DNA of 35,536 bases from JADLEX01 sp964586775 (lineage in GTDB: Bacteria; Lernaellota; Lernaellaia; JACKCT01), in the NCBI GenBank assembly GCA_964586775.1, contig CAZPJD010000234.1, positions 1 through 35,536 of the forward strand, in the 5' to 3' direction. Within the stretch, counting starts at the first letter, position 1, and every line of letters starts with the position of its first letter. The notes beneath the pieces were generated by a model. It saw nothing but the letters and a program-made list of their open reading frames with translations. It was not told the origin of the DNA and ran no database searches. This document shows, in pieces, positions 23,107-30,912 of the stretch. The position numbers were made by a program, and so were the translations under genes.

Positions 23107-24299
23107 CCAAGCACGTGATCTTGCTGGGCGACGGCATGGCCGACGAGCCGCACGAGGCGTTTGGCGGTCTGACCGTCATGCAGGCGGCGCATACGCCGGT
23201 GATGGACGCGCTGGCCGTTCGCGGCGAGCTCGGGCTCGTCGCCACGATCCCGCCGGGCATGTCGCCGGGCTCCGACGTGGCAAACCTTTCCGCCATCGGT
23301 TACGCGCCCGAGCGCGTTTATTCGGGGCGCGCGCCGCTCGAAGCGGCCAGCATCGGAGTACGTCTCGCGCCCGACGAAACGGCGCTGCGAACGAACCTCG
23401 TCACGCTGAAACGCGACGGCGATGCGTGGCTGATGGACGATTACTCGGCGGGGCATATCGCAACAGACGATGCCCGTCCGCTGATTGCGGCGCTCAACGA
23501 GACGTTCGCGGCCGACGGCGTAAAGTTCTATCCGGGCGTTGGCTATCGCCACCTCGGCGTGGCGCGGGGATTCGACGATTCGCTCAAGACGCGCGCTCCG
23601 CACGACATCATGGGCGAGCGAATCGACGCGCATCTGCCGCGGGGCACCGGCGCGGATCTGCTCAACTCGCTGATGGAGCGCTCGCGCGACCTGTTCGCGA
23701 CACTGCCCGAGAACCTGCGCCTCAAGACGCCGGTCACGCAGGTCTGGTTCTGGGGGCAGGGCAAAGCCCCGACAATTCCCACGATGCGCGAGCAGTACGG
23801 GCTCGACGGCGCGGTGGTGTCGGCGGTCGATCTCGTGCGAGGAATCGGCGTCTATCTCGGTCTCAAGGTCCTGATGGTCGAGGGGGCGACCGGCTGGCTT
23901 GATACGAACTACGCGGGCAAGGTCGCGGCGGCCATCGAATTTCTGGAATCGGGTGGCGATTTCGTTTTTGTGCATGTCGAAGCGCCGGACGAGTGCGGAC
24001 ACGTGGGCAAGCCCGATCTGAAGAAGCGGGCGATCGAGGACTTCGATGCGAAGGTCGTTCAGCCCATGCTCGACTATCTGCGCACGAAATCGGACTACCG
24101 GCTCCTCATCCTGCCCGATCACCCCACGCCGCTGGCCCTGCGCACGCACACCAACTCTCCCGTGCCCTACGTGCTCGCGGGTGCGTCGGACAACGGCGCG
24201 GCCGAAGGGCGCGGCTACAACGAGATCGACGCCGCGGCGACGGGGCTTTTGATCCCGAGCGGGCCGGATCTGTTTCGTCGATTCCTCGCGCGAGCCTGA
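23103..24299 (+). CDS. apgM: ApgM-family protein, proposed homoserine kinase
   Basis: A 398-residue member of the alkaline-phosphatase superfamily, of the archaeal-type cofactor-independent phosphoglycerate mutase family. It opens with KHVILLGDGMADEP (metal-binding Asp), carries GMSPGSDVANLSAIGY with the nucleophile Ser, GRAPLEAASIG, VWFWGQGKAPTIP, FVHVEAPDECGH and LILPDHPTP, all metal or phosphate ligands of the family. A bacterial branch of this family next to hom and thrC is predicted to phosphorylate homoserine where classical ThrB is absent. Here it overlaps thrC by four bases (ATGA), which strongly supports that reading over a glycolytic role. The prediction is established for the family but I know of it as a proposal, not a biochemical proof. 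The gene ends the long + strand operon. Confidence 0.88.
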   Translation: MTKHVILLGDGMADEPHEAFGGLTVMQAAHTPVMDALAVRGELGLVATIPPGMSPGSDVANLSAIGYAPERVYSGRAPLEAASIGVRLAPDETALRTNLVTLKRDGDAWLMDDYSAGHIATDDARPLIAALNETFAADGVKFYPGVGYRHLGVARGFDDSLKTRAPHDIMGERIDAHLPRGTGADLLNSLMERSRDLFATLPENLRLKTPVTQVWFWGQGKAPTIPTMREQYGLDGAVVSAVDLVRGIGVYLGLKVLMVEGATGWLDTNYAGKVAAAIEFLESGGDFVFVHVEAPDECGHVGKPDLKKRAIEDFDAKVVQPMLDYLRTKSDYRLLILPDHPTPLALRTHTNSPVPYVLAGASDNGAAEGRGYNEIDAAATGLLIPSGPDLFRRFLARA

Positions 24300-24329
24300 C
24301 ACCTCGGGCCGTAGAGGCCCCGCACCGGC

Positions 24330-25646
24330 TCAGTCGCCAATCCCAAGAAATGGATTGGAGACGTACTGAAGATCGAAGGGCTGCGGCATTTGGACGTGGC
24401 TCTGGACGACCCACGCGGGCCACAGGAACCACTCGCCGATCCGAACGTCCTCGTCGTCCGTGTCGTCCCAGGCCCAAGGGGGGCGGCCTCCGCGCCGATC
24501 CTTGCGCGAACTCGCGAACCGGTCCGGATACTCGCAGCCGGTTTCCATGCGAAACGCGTCGTCGAACAAATGGCTTTGCTCTCCCGCCGTGCGCACCTTC
24601 CACAGGGTGTCAAACGTCGAAACGAGACGATAAGACGCGTTGCGATCGTTGGGGCTTTCGGGCTCGCGCGGTTCGCCGCCGAGTCGATACACCACGCCGT
24701 CGCCACCGGGAAAGTCTCCGCCGGGCTCGCCCGTGAATTCGCCGATCACCGTGTCCGACGAAATCAGGCAACCGTGCCGACCGGCTTCGAGAAACACGCG
24801 CGGGTGCGTCCGGTCTTCGAATGGCACGACTCCGTCGATGTTCTCGGATCGCGGCAGAATGCGAGCGTCTCCGGAATACTGCTGAAACTGGCCATCGGCG
24901 TAGGTCTCCACGAAGAGTGGCGGGCGATCGGGTGAGGATCGGTCCGCCACGATGAGCAACCCGGTCATGCTGTTTTCCATGAACTCCGACGTGCCGTCGA
25001 GAAGTAGGCCATAGTTCACAGGATGAAACACGGCATAGACGGCGAAGACGTGCGTCGATGTCTCGATGACCGAGTAGTACACGGTCCCTACGAGTGGATA
25101 GGCGTCGAGGTTTTCCCGGTTGTCGCGCGCGACCAGATTGTCGTCAAATTCGACCGCCGCCAGAAAATCCGCCCGGGGAGTCCTCCCCACGTCCTGATAA
25201 AATACGGGCGCATATCGCCGGGCAATTGCCTCCGCCCGATCACGATCGATCTCGTACGCCTCGCGGGCACACGGTGCGACGATGTCGAACCCCACGGCCT
25301 TGGGAAAGACGCGCGATCCGAGCGAAATGGCGCACGTGGCGCGACGCGCATCCAGTCGGGGTTCGACCCAAAAACGGTATCGCCCCTTGCGCACGGGTTG
25401 TCCGTCGCCGCGTGCATTCGCCCCTCGACACCCGATGCGGACAGGTTCATCAACGCTCGTCGGCGCGCCGTCGGGTCCGACGAGCGCCAACGCGATCTCC
25501 ACATCCGCCCCGGGGTACGCGGTGACCGACGAACGCAGCGCCCGGGCGAACGACTTGTCGAAGTCGATCGTCGCGCCGACCGGCGCGGGCGTGCGTGAGC
25601 AACCGAGCAGTGCGAAGAGCGCCAGATAAACGATTCGGCGAGACAC
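24330..25646 (-). CDS. Hypothetical lipoprotein
   Basis: A 438-residue exported protein that I cannot assign. A GTG at 25646 gives a clear lipoprotein signal (VSRRIVYLALFALLGC, C16 lipidated); longer frames upstream place the signal far inside and are rejected. The mature protein has a beta-rich domain at about 20-120 with two Cys (IGCRG, ATCAI). A second domain follows from EAIARRYAPVFYQDVGRTPR, with VGTVYYSVIETSTHVFAVYA, FMENSMTGLLIVADR, HPRVFLEAGRHGC and the C-terminal PPWAWDDTDDEDVRIGE. The order RYAPVF, YY, ENxM and PWxWDD resembles that of Vps62/DUF946-type extracellular proteins seen in plants, fungi and bacteria, but the match is by eye only. It is convergent with apgM, so it is not part of that operon. 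A small imperfect hairpin (24305-24320) lies between the two. Confidence 0.75.
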   Translation of the reverse strand: MSRRIVYLALFALLGCSRTPAPVGATIDFDKSFARALRSSVTAYPGADVEIALALVGPDGAPTSVDEPVRIGCRGANARGDGQPVRKGRYRFWVEPRLDARRATCAISLGSRVFPKAVGFDIVAPCAREAYEIDRDRAEAIARRYAPVFYQDVGRTPRADFLAAVEFDDNLVARDNRENLDAYPLVGTVYYSVIETSTHVFAVYAVFHPVNYGLLLDGTSEFMENSMTGLLIVADRSSPDRPPLFVETYADGQFQQYSGDARILPRSENIDGVVPFEDRTHPRVFLEAGRHGCLISSDTVIGEFTGEPGGDFPGGDGVVYRLGGEPREPESPNDRNASYRLVSTFDTLWKVRTAGEQSHLFDDAFRMETGCEYPDRFASSRKDRRGGRPPWAWDDTDDEDVRIGEWFLWPAWVVQSHVQMPQPFDLQYVSNPFLGIGD

Positions 25647-25899
25647 GGGTGCATCTTGATGCGCGCCGACGTACCCGTCAATTTTCGCGCGCCACATGCG
25701 GCGTCGCGGGTGGTCGAACCGTTCGGCTGTGACGTTCCGTACCATAGCCGTCGTTTTCGTTGTCGCCGTTCGGACGATCTGCTATTGAAAATGGATAACG
25801 GATGTCGATTGGGATCGGGCGACGAAGCGCCGCCTCGACGGGACGACGAGGCGCCGTGTTCGTCGGTCGTCAGAATCGACCCCAGAGCTGCAACGCAAG
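25647..25899. promoter_or_regulatory. Divergent spacer with possible glycan-operon promoter
   Basis: This 253-nt gap separates the minus-strand lipoprotein gene from the + strand cluster and must hold promoters for both. The best + strand candidate is TTGTCG (25760-25765), 17 bp, TATTGA (25783-25788), a modest match; it would leave a leader of about 105 nt. The stretch around 25780-25800 is locally AT-rich. No other structured element is evident. Confidence 0.3.
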
Positions 25900-26502
25900 A
25901 TGCCGAGCAACGTGACGCGACAAATGGGGAACGAAGACCGCGAGACATTTCCTCGCGCCGGGTCGAAAGGTTGGGCTCTCGTCGCGGAGACCGATCGTTC
26001 GCTGGTTTTCGAAATCTCGCGAATTCCCGCGGTGATCGACGAGGAAATGACCTCGACCTTGTGCGATATCGCCCGCGCGAACCCCTTGCGCGACGTCCGG
26101 CTCTGTCTGCATGCAGGTCACGACGACATGCTGCAGGAAATGCTGATCGCTCTTTCCTCCGGGCTCGCCCGCCGTCCGCACCGGCACCCCGAGCGCACCG
26201 AGTCGCTGACGGCGATTCACGGACGAGGTCTCGCCGTCGAATACTCGGATCTCGGAGTTGTGGAGCGCGTGACCCGGATCGGCCACGGGGGGGCGCGCTC
26301 GATTCGACTCGCATCCGATCACTTCCACGCGATCATTCCACTCACCGACCTGTTCGTGATTCACGAAGTCGCAAATGGTCCTTTTCAACCGGGGCTTTCC
26401 ACGCAATACGCCGCGTGGGCGCCGAGCCCGGACGATCAACACGCCGGGCTCGAGTACACCTGGCGGGTTCTCGACGTCGCCGAAACGATGGACGCCCGTT
26501 GA
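25900..26502 (+). CDS. WbuC-family cupin-fold metalloprotein
   Basis: A 200-residue protein. Residues about 55-190 match the cupin fold of WbuC proteins found in O-antigen and other surface polysaccharide clusters: LCLHAGHDDMLQEMLIAL, RRPHRHPERTESL (metal-binding HxH), LASDHFHAIIPL and FVIHEVANGPFQPG, then AAWAPSPDD. The biochemical role of WbuC is not known; isomerase or epimerase chemistry on nucleotide sugars is often assumed. It is the first gene of the cluster and overlaps the next by one base. The ATG at 25900 lacks a ribosome site; an ATG at 25924 is an alternative. The first 30 residues are hydrophilic and not part of the family core. Confidence 0.8.
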   Translation: MPSNVTRQMGNEDRETFPRAGSKGWALVAETDRSLVFEISRIPAVIDEEMTSTLCDIARANPLRDVRLCLHAGHDDMLQEMLIALSSGLARRPHRHPERTESLTAIHGRGLAVEYSDLGVVERVTRIGHGGARSIRLASDHFHAIIPLTDLFVIHEVANGPFQPGLSTQYAAWAPSPDDQHAGLEYTWRVLDVAETMDAR

Positions 26503-27404
26503 TGGCGTCTCCGATCGTCAGCGTTTCCGCGAGCGCCCCGGCGACTTCGGTTCGTTTGCCGAATCGTTTCAACTACGTCGGCGTGTTTCTGACGCTCGAC
26601 TGCAACAAGGGCTGCTTCTACTGCATCAACACGGTCGGCCGACCGCGCACGCGCCCGTGGAAGGGCACGTTTGGTCTGTCGGGCCGCGAGTGGATCGAGG
26701 GTCTGAATCGCCTCGGCCTGCCCGAGGATCTGCCCGTCACGCTGCAAGGGGGCGAGCCGAGCCTGCACCCCGATTTTCTGGAGATCATCCTCGGGCTTCG
26801 CGACGACCTGCACATCGACATCCTGACCAACCTGTCATTCGACGTGGAACGATTCGTGAAGGCCGTTCCCGCGAAACGCTTGTGGCGCAAAGCGCCATAC
26901 GCCGCGATTCGGGTCTCGTACCATCCCACGCAGAGCCGGTTGAACGAGTTGCTCGCATCGCTGCGCGTGTTGATGGACGCGGGGTTCCCGGTCGGCTTTT
27001 ACGTCATCGATCACCCCACGCACGCCGACGCCAACCGACGCGCCGAGGAAGAATGCGCTCGGCTAGGGATCGACATCCGCACAAAGGAGTTTCTGGGTTC
27101 GTATCGCGGCCGGATGCTGGGGACGTATCGCTATGACGACGCGATGAGCGGCCAGATACGGAGCGTGCGTTGCCGGCCGTCGGAGCTGCTCGTCGATCCG
27201 GATGGATTCGTCTATCGTTGCCACTCGGATCTCTACGCGAAGAGAAATCCGCGCGGACACATTCTGGACCACGAACTTCAACTCTCCGACGCGTTCGCGC
27301 CTTGCGCGGCGTACGGCACGTGCCATCCATGTGACGTGAAGATCAAGACGAACCGCTTTCAGGAATTCGGGCACACCTCGGTCGAAATACGGGAGGTCCG
27401 GTGA
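26502..27404 (+). CDS. Radical SAM enzyme with C-terminal Cys cluster
   Basis: A 300-residue radical SAM protein. The [4Fe-4S]/SAM motif is CNKGCFYC (C34, C38, C41), followed by the GGEP motif in VTLQGGEPSLHPDF and strand ends DILTNLSFD, IRVSYHPTQ and FYVIDHPTH. A second cysteine group (C224, C240, C268, C274, C277) with CRPSELLVDPDGFVYRC and CAAYGTCHPC resembles a SPASM or twitch domain that binds an auxiliary cluster. The ATG overlaps the stop of the WbuC gene (TGATG) and the stop overlaps the next gene, so expression is coupled. In such a context the substrate is probably a sugar, cyclitol or their nucleotide or lipid-linked form, but peptide modification is also known for SPASM enzymes; no small precursor peptide is visible. 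Reaction unknown. Confidence 0.85.
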   Translation: MASPIVSVSASAPATSVRLPNRFNYVGVFLTLDCNKGCFYCINTVGRPRTRPWKGTFGLSGREWIEGLNRLGLPEDLPVTLQGGEPSLHPDFLEIILGLRDDLHIDILTNLSFDVERFVKAVPAKRLWRKAPYAAIRVSYHPTQSRLNELLASLRVLMDAGFPVGFYVIDHPTHADANRRAEEECARLGIDIRTKEFLGSYRGRMLGTYRYDDAMSGQIRSVRCRPSELLVDPDGFVYRCHSDLYAKRNPRGHILDHELQLSDAFAPCAAYGTCHPCDVKIKTNRFQEFGHTSVEIREVR

Positions 27405-28525
27405 TGTCGTCGACGCGAGATGCCGTCGCGCCGGTCGCGGAGGCGGATCGCCCCGCGCGGGAACCGACCTTCGACACGGCCTTCGACGCCGAGCGCCTGA
27501 GCCTCTTTCCCGCGCGCGTGGCCGAGTGGCAGGAAACCGGGCGGACGTCGGCCCCCATCTACACGGAATTCGAGCTGACCACCGGCTGCAACCACGCGTG
27601 CCGCTTTTGCGGGGTGGAGCACATCGTCAACACGCCGGCGCGATTCATCGACCCGGCTCTTGCCGAACGGACGATCGACGAACTCGCGGCGATGGGGAAT
27701 CGATCCATCATGTTCAGTGGGCACGGCGAGCCGCTGCTTCACCCGCACGCGGCGGGCTTGATCGGGCGCGCCGCGAAGCGCATGAGCGCGTCGGTGACGA
27801 CGAACGGCCGCCGCCTGCGCGATGCGGGAATCGGGCTGATGGACGACCTGAAGTGGATTCGATTCTCGATCAACGGCTCGCATCCGCTGGAATATGCCCG
27901 GATGCACCGCACGCGGCCGTCGGATTTCGAGAAGGTCGTCGCGAATCTCGAGGCGGCCGTCGCGCGCAAGCGTTCGCTGGAACTCGCCTTGACGATCGGC
28001 GTGCAGCTTGTGCTGCTCGATCAAAACCCGAGGGATGTCGAACGATTCGTGCTGCGCGTGCGCGAGATCGGCGCGGACTACTTCAGTCTCAAGCCGTATT
28101 CGGAGCACCCGATGTCAGCGCGCGGGATGGCGACCGACGTCGATGTGTTCGAGGAACTCGCGGCACGGATTGCGCCGCTCACGACGGATTCGTTCGCCGT
28201 CATCGCCCGCGTCGAATCGGCTCGGCAGACCGGTCGCGAAAAGCCCTATGGGCAGTGCCACGGGACGAACTTCATGAACTTTGTCGGCGCGGACGGGCGC
28301 GTTTGGGAGTGCAACGTTTTCGCCGGGGACGACGACTTCCTGATTGGCGACCTCCATACGCAGTCGATGCCCGAGATCTGGGACTCACTGCATCGCCGAC
28401 ACGTGCTCGATTTCGTCGAGAACAAGCTCGATCTGGGGCGCTGTCGCGACGTCTGCCGGATGCACCAGTCCAACCGGTTCCTGTGGCGGCTCCGGCACCC
28501 GCTCGCCCATGATGATTTCATCTAG
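27404..28525 (+). CDS. Radical SAM/SPASM enzyme
   Basis: A 373-residue radical SAM enzyme adjacent to another one. The SAM motif is CNHACRFC (C62, C66, C69) in FELTTGCNHACRFCGVEHI; IMFSGHGEPLLHPH carries the GGE-equivalent as GHGEP, and SVTTNGRRL and IRFSINGSHPLEYARMHR follow. The C-terminal SPASM-like region has C285, C303 (WECNVFAGDDDFLIGDL), C347 and C351 (GRCRDVCRMH). About 50 residues precede the core. The ATG at 27404 is preferred because GGGAGG (27391-27396) is seven bases upstream; a GTG at 27401 adds one residue. The first gene of the pair stops at the same place. The two enzymes share only the general fold and are not recent duplicates. Confidence 0.87.
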   Translation: MSSTRDAVAPVAEADRPAREPTFDTAFDAERLSLFPARVAEWQETGRTSAPIYTEFELTTGCNHACRFCGVEHIVNTPARFIDPALAERTIDELAAMGNRSIMFSGHGEPLLHPHAAGLIGRAAKRMSASVTTNGRRLRDAGIGLMDDLKWIRFSINGSHPLEYARMHRTRPSDFEKVVANLEAAVARKRSLELALTIGVQLVLLDQNPRDVERFVLRVREIGADYFSLKPYSEHPMSARGMATDVDVFEELAARIAPLTTDSFAVIARVESARQTGREKPYGQCHGTNFMNFVGADGRVWECNVFAGDDDFLIGDLHTQSMPEIWDSLHRRHVLDFVENKLDLGRCRDVCRMHQSNRFLWRLRHPLAHDDFI

Positions 28526-28567
28526 AGTCCGTCTGGCCGGCTCGGTTCGATTCGCCTTGGGGGACGT

Positions 28568-30133
28568 GTGTTGACAGGAGACGGGACGCGGGCGTGGACT
28601 CATTTGGTGCTCGTGCTGCTTCTCTGGGTCGCCCCCGCCTTGCCCGTTCATGTCGGACTCGTCCAAATTCAGTTCCCGTATGCGATCCTTCTTTGCGTCG
28701 GTTTGACCGTCTGCTGCGCGGTGTTCGTCGCGAGTTGGTTCACCGTGCGCGACGGTTGGAAGTCGAGGGCGTCGTTTGTCGTGATGGTTTCCTGGGCGTG
28801 GCTGCCGGTGATCGCCATCGCCGCATGGCTGCGTCGATTCTTCCCGGGTGTGGAACTCGCACTTCCCGTCTTGGCCGCGTCGCATCTCCTTGCCGAAAGG
28901 TTTGCTCGACCTTCTCATCGGTCCTTCATCGAGGGCGCGATCTGCGTCGGCGTGTTCGTCATTGGTCACGCGGTGTTTCGGGAGTATTCCTGGATTGTCG
29001 TTGCGATCGCGGTCGTCGGCATCGCGGTTGTCATCTCACTGCACCGCGTGCTCGAGGACGCCCGCTCCTCTCCCGCGCCGAGATGGATTCAGCTCTCTCT
29101 TGTCGCGGGTCTCGGTGTGCTCGGCACTTTGAGTATTCACTCGTACATGGCCATGCATCCCGAAGGCGCACAAGACATTGCGGCACAGCCGGGTGTCCGG
29201 CAACTCGCGTCGTTCGATCGTCAGGACATCAACTTTTTCGTTGACGACGGGGCGGGAAACGGGTGGCGTTTCTACCATCACATCGCGGACTTCTGCGCGT
29301 ATCGGGGCGGAACGTCCGACACCTGCCGGCAGGAGAAGTGGCGGCCTTCCGACGAAGCCGTGTGGGACGCGAATCGACGCGCCTACTGGTTTTTCTCCGG
29401 CCCGAAGCTGTGGGTGATGAAGCCGTCCGACCCGCGCTCGGAACTGGTGGCTTCGGTTGACGCGGAGTTCGCCCGCCTCGATCCCAAGTTCGCGGGCGGG
29501 AATATCCGGGGATTTCCGATCGGAAGTCCCACGAAATTTCTGGCGCAGTTCGACGAGGCGTCCGGTGTGGTCTACTTCGATTTGACGCGCGATAGCGCGC
29601 GCGCGATCGAGGTCGGGAATCGAAATACCGACTGCATCTGGTCGCCCGACGGAAACGCCGTCGTTTTTCTCGGGTCGAACAAGGCCAGCCTGCGTCCGTT
29701 GCGCGGCAAGCTGACGAAGATGGATCTGGAAGGTCGCGTCCTGCGTGAGCGATACATCGACGATGTGGTTTCGTATCTCACGCAGACGGATCGGCCCTAT
29801 TTCTATATCAGCTATTACTCGCGCCATCGCGTGGAGCGCGTCTCTTACGAAACACTAGAGACAATCGAGTCCGTCGCGACGGATCGGTACCCGCGCTCGT
29901 CTTACCATGATGCCGGGCGAAACCTCCTTATCGTTCCGAGCTTTCTGGACGGCACGTTGTCGTTCTATCGCTCCGAAGGGTTCGCGTTCCTCACGAGGAT
30001 TCGAATCGGCACACGGGTCCGCGCGGTCACCGAGTCGCTGACGGACGGCGAAGTGCTGATCGCGTCGTCCGCCGGACAGTTTGCGGTGAACGTGGACGAG
30101 GTGCTACGAGCCGCCAACGTGGAGAAGCCCTGA
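28568..30133 (+). CDS. Membrane protein with propeller-like outer domain
   Basis: A 521-residue protein that I do not recognise. Residues about 10-195 contain six or seven hydrophobic segments (for example VLVLLLWVAPALPVHVGL, AILLCVGLTVCCAVFVASWF, WIVVAIAVVGIAVVISLH, LSLVAGLGVLGTLSIHSY). The remaining 325 residues are soluble and made of short beta repeats such as IWSPDGNAVVFLGSN, GVVYFDLTRDSARAI and YLTQTDRPYFYISYYS, resembling a TolB-like or WD40-type propeller. It could sense, scaffold or bind ligand on the periplasmic face. A GTG at 28568 is taken; a TTG at 28571 spaces slightly better to GGGGGA (28559-28564). It lies 42 nt after the radical SAM gene and overlaps the transketolase start, so it is part of the cluster. 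Function unknown. Confidence 0.75.
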   Translation: MLTGDGTRAWTHLVLVLLLWVAPALPVHVGLVQIQFPYAILLCVGLTVCCAVFVASWFTVRDGWKSRASFVVMVSWAWLPVIAIAAWLRRFFPGVELALPVLAASHLLAERFARPSHRSFIEGAICVGVFVIGHAVFREYSWIVVAIAVVGIAVVISLHRVLEDARSSPAPRWIQLSLVAGLGVLGTLSIHSYMAMHPEGAQDIAAQPGVRQLASFDRQDINFFVDDGAGNGWRFYHHIADFCAYRGGTSDTCRQEKWRPSDEAVWDANRRAYWFFSGPKLWVMKPSDPRSELVASVDAEFARLDPKFAGGNIRGFPIGSPTKFLAQFDEASGVVYFDLTRDSARAIEVGNRNTDCIWSPDGNAVVFLGSNKASLRPLRGKLTKMDLEGRVLRERYIDDVVSYLTQTDRPYFYISYYSRHRVERVSYETLETIESVATDRYPRSSYHDAGRNLLIVPSFLDGTLSFYRSEGFAFLTRIRIGTRVRAVTESLTDGEVLIASSAGQFAVNVDEVLRAANVEKP

Positions 30134-30912
30134 TGAGTTCCGATACGCGAGAGGCTGCGCGATTCATCCGCGAGCGCGTCCTCGAGATGCACCGGATCGG
30201 CCCGAACGTCGGCTCGGCGCTGTCGGTGGCGGATATCGTCGCCGTGTTGGAATTCGCCGTCATGAACGCGGCCGACGACCGCTTGATCCTGAGCAAGGGC
30301 CACGGTGTGTCGGCGCTCTATGCGGCCCTCGCATTGCGCGGCGCGATTCCCGATGCGGCTCTCGCCGGCTACATGCGCGACGGCGGCCTGCCGGGCCACC
30401 CGACGGTGGGGACCGCGCGCGGCATCGGGTGGACCACGGGGTCGCTCGGTCACGGTCTGGCGGCGGGGGCCGGGATTGCTTGGGCGAAGAATCATCGCGG
30501 CGAATCGGGCCGTGTTTTCGTGGTGCTGGGCGACGGCGAATGCGGGGAGGGGACCGTGTGGGAGGCCGCCGCGCTGGCGGGACGTCTGCGTCTCGCGAAT
30601 CTCGTCGCGATCGTGGACGCGAACGGATGGCAAGGATACGACCGTGCGGAGATGATCCTGCCCGAGGGTTTCATCGAGGGGGCGTTCGCGTCGGCCGGAT
30701 GGATGGTCGAGAAATGCGATGGGCACGATCACGAGGCGCTCACATCCGCGTTGGCCGCTCGCGCAGAGCAGGCCGGTCCGCTCGCCGTCATGGCGAAGAC
30801 GGTCAAGGGCAAGGGGCTGCCCGCGCTCGAGGATCGCCTCGAATCGCACTATATGTCGATCACACCTGCGCTGGTGGGCGCGAATCCAGCAGGGCGGCGG
30901 GGGTCGTCATGA
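30133..30912 (+). CDS. Transketolase, N-terminal subunit
   Basis: A 259-residue protein equal to the thiamine diphosphate-binding first third of transketolase. SKGHGVSALYAALALRG, LPGHPTV, TTGSLGHGLAAGAGIAWAKN, the ThDP motif VLGDGECGEGTVWEAA...ANGWQ and AKTVKGKGLP are all present. Together with the following gene it should form a two-subunit transketolase that moves two-carbon units between ketoses and aldoses. Split transketolases of this kind occur in secondary metabolite and surface glycan clusters besides central metabolism. The ATG overlaps the preceding stop (TGATG) and the end overlaps the partner by four bases. Placement among sugar-modifying genes suggests a dedicated substrate. Confidence 0.92.
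   Translation: MSSDTREAARFIRERVLEMHRIGPNVGSALSVADIVAVLEFAVMNAADDRLILSKGHGVSALYAALALRGAIPDAALAGYMRDGGLPGHPTVGTARGIGWTTGSLGHGLAAGAGIAWAKNHRGESGRVFVVLGDGECGEGTVWEAAALAGRLRLANLVAIVDANGWQGYDRAEMILPEGFIEGAFASAGWMVEKCDGHDHEALTSALAARAEQAGPLAVMAKTVKGKGLPALEDRLESHYMSITPALVGANPAGRRGSS

Noticed and set aside
24305..24320. A GGGCC/GGCCC hairpin between apgM and the convergent lipoprotein gene as a terminator.
   Set aside because: The stem is only five pairs and there is no T-run on either strand.
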